Assembly (NCBI RefSeq): GCF_014648115.1
Contig: NZ_BMQM01000067.1
Span: 1 to 5,076 of the forward strand
DNA: 5,076 nt
DNA from: Deinococcus seoulensis
GTDB lineage: Bacteria > Deinococcota > Deinococci > Deinococcales > Deinococcaceae
Direction of reading: 5' to 3'
Part shown: piece after piece, positions 5,053 through 5,076 of the stretch
Position numbering within the stretch: position 1 is the first letter of the stretch
Layout of the letters: every line of letters starts with the position of its first letter
Notes under the pieces: model-generated
Told to the model about the DNA's origin: nothing
What the model saw: only the letters and a program-made list of their open reading frames with translations
Databases searched by the model: none
Translations under genes and position numbers: made by a program

Positions 5053-5076
5053 ACAGATCCCTCTGACCGCCCCTCT

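Overview
The window is GC-rich bacterial DNA. The composition, the style of the genes and the unencoded tRNA CCA ends suggest a Deinococcus-like organism, but no marker gene fixes the genus, so this is inference. It reads as an accessory stretch pieced together by mobile DNA rather than as a conserved housekeeping locus.

Left part (1 to about 1230, minus strand). An IS66-family transposase runs off the left edge. Its N-terminal half is visible: coiled coil, CxxC...CxxC zinc motif, and the first DDE catalytic region at the window edge. The outer end of this element lies near 773-835. It appears to have landed in the 3' end of a small cytosolic gene (744-1229), giving that gene a foreign C-terminal tail that overlaps the transposase start.

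Middle part (1230-2305, plus strand). A divergent gene encodes a small secreted protein of unknown function (1422-1961) with a strong ribosome binding site and a signal peptide. Directly after its stop, in the same frame, is an 88-codon C-terminal remnant of a serine recombinase (1962-2228). Next comes a near-consensus sigma70-type promoter (TTGACC, 17 bp, TATAGT), then a 9-bp hairpin terminator only about 10 bases past the expected start site.

Right part (2306-5076, minus strand). Reading leftwards there is an AT-rich promoter region, a tRNA-like gene (4891-4962), a strong terminator hairpin, a second tRNA-like gene (4734-4805), a short hairpin leader, and a two-gene operon. The operon encodes a zinc-ribbon short-chain dehydrogenase/reductase (SDR)-like protein that lacks the catalytic tyrosine (3415-4677), and a ribonuclease-inhibitor-type leucine-rich-repeat (LRR) protein (2306-3403). 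The LRR ribosome binding site overlaps the SDR stop codon, so the two are very probably made together. An LRR scaffold is usually a protein-binding surface; the SDR-like protein is the obvious candidate partner.

The most unusual items are the tRNA pair and the SDR/LRR operon behind it. Both tRNAs fold well, and many differences between them are compensatory stem changes. Yet one has C33 and an AUC anticodon, and the other has a GGC (Ala) anticodon without the G3:U70 alanine identity pair and with C73.
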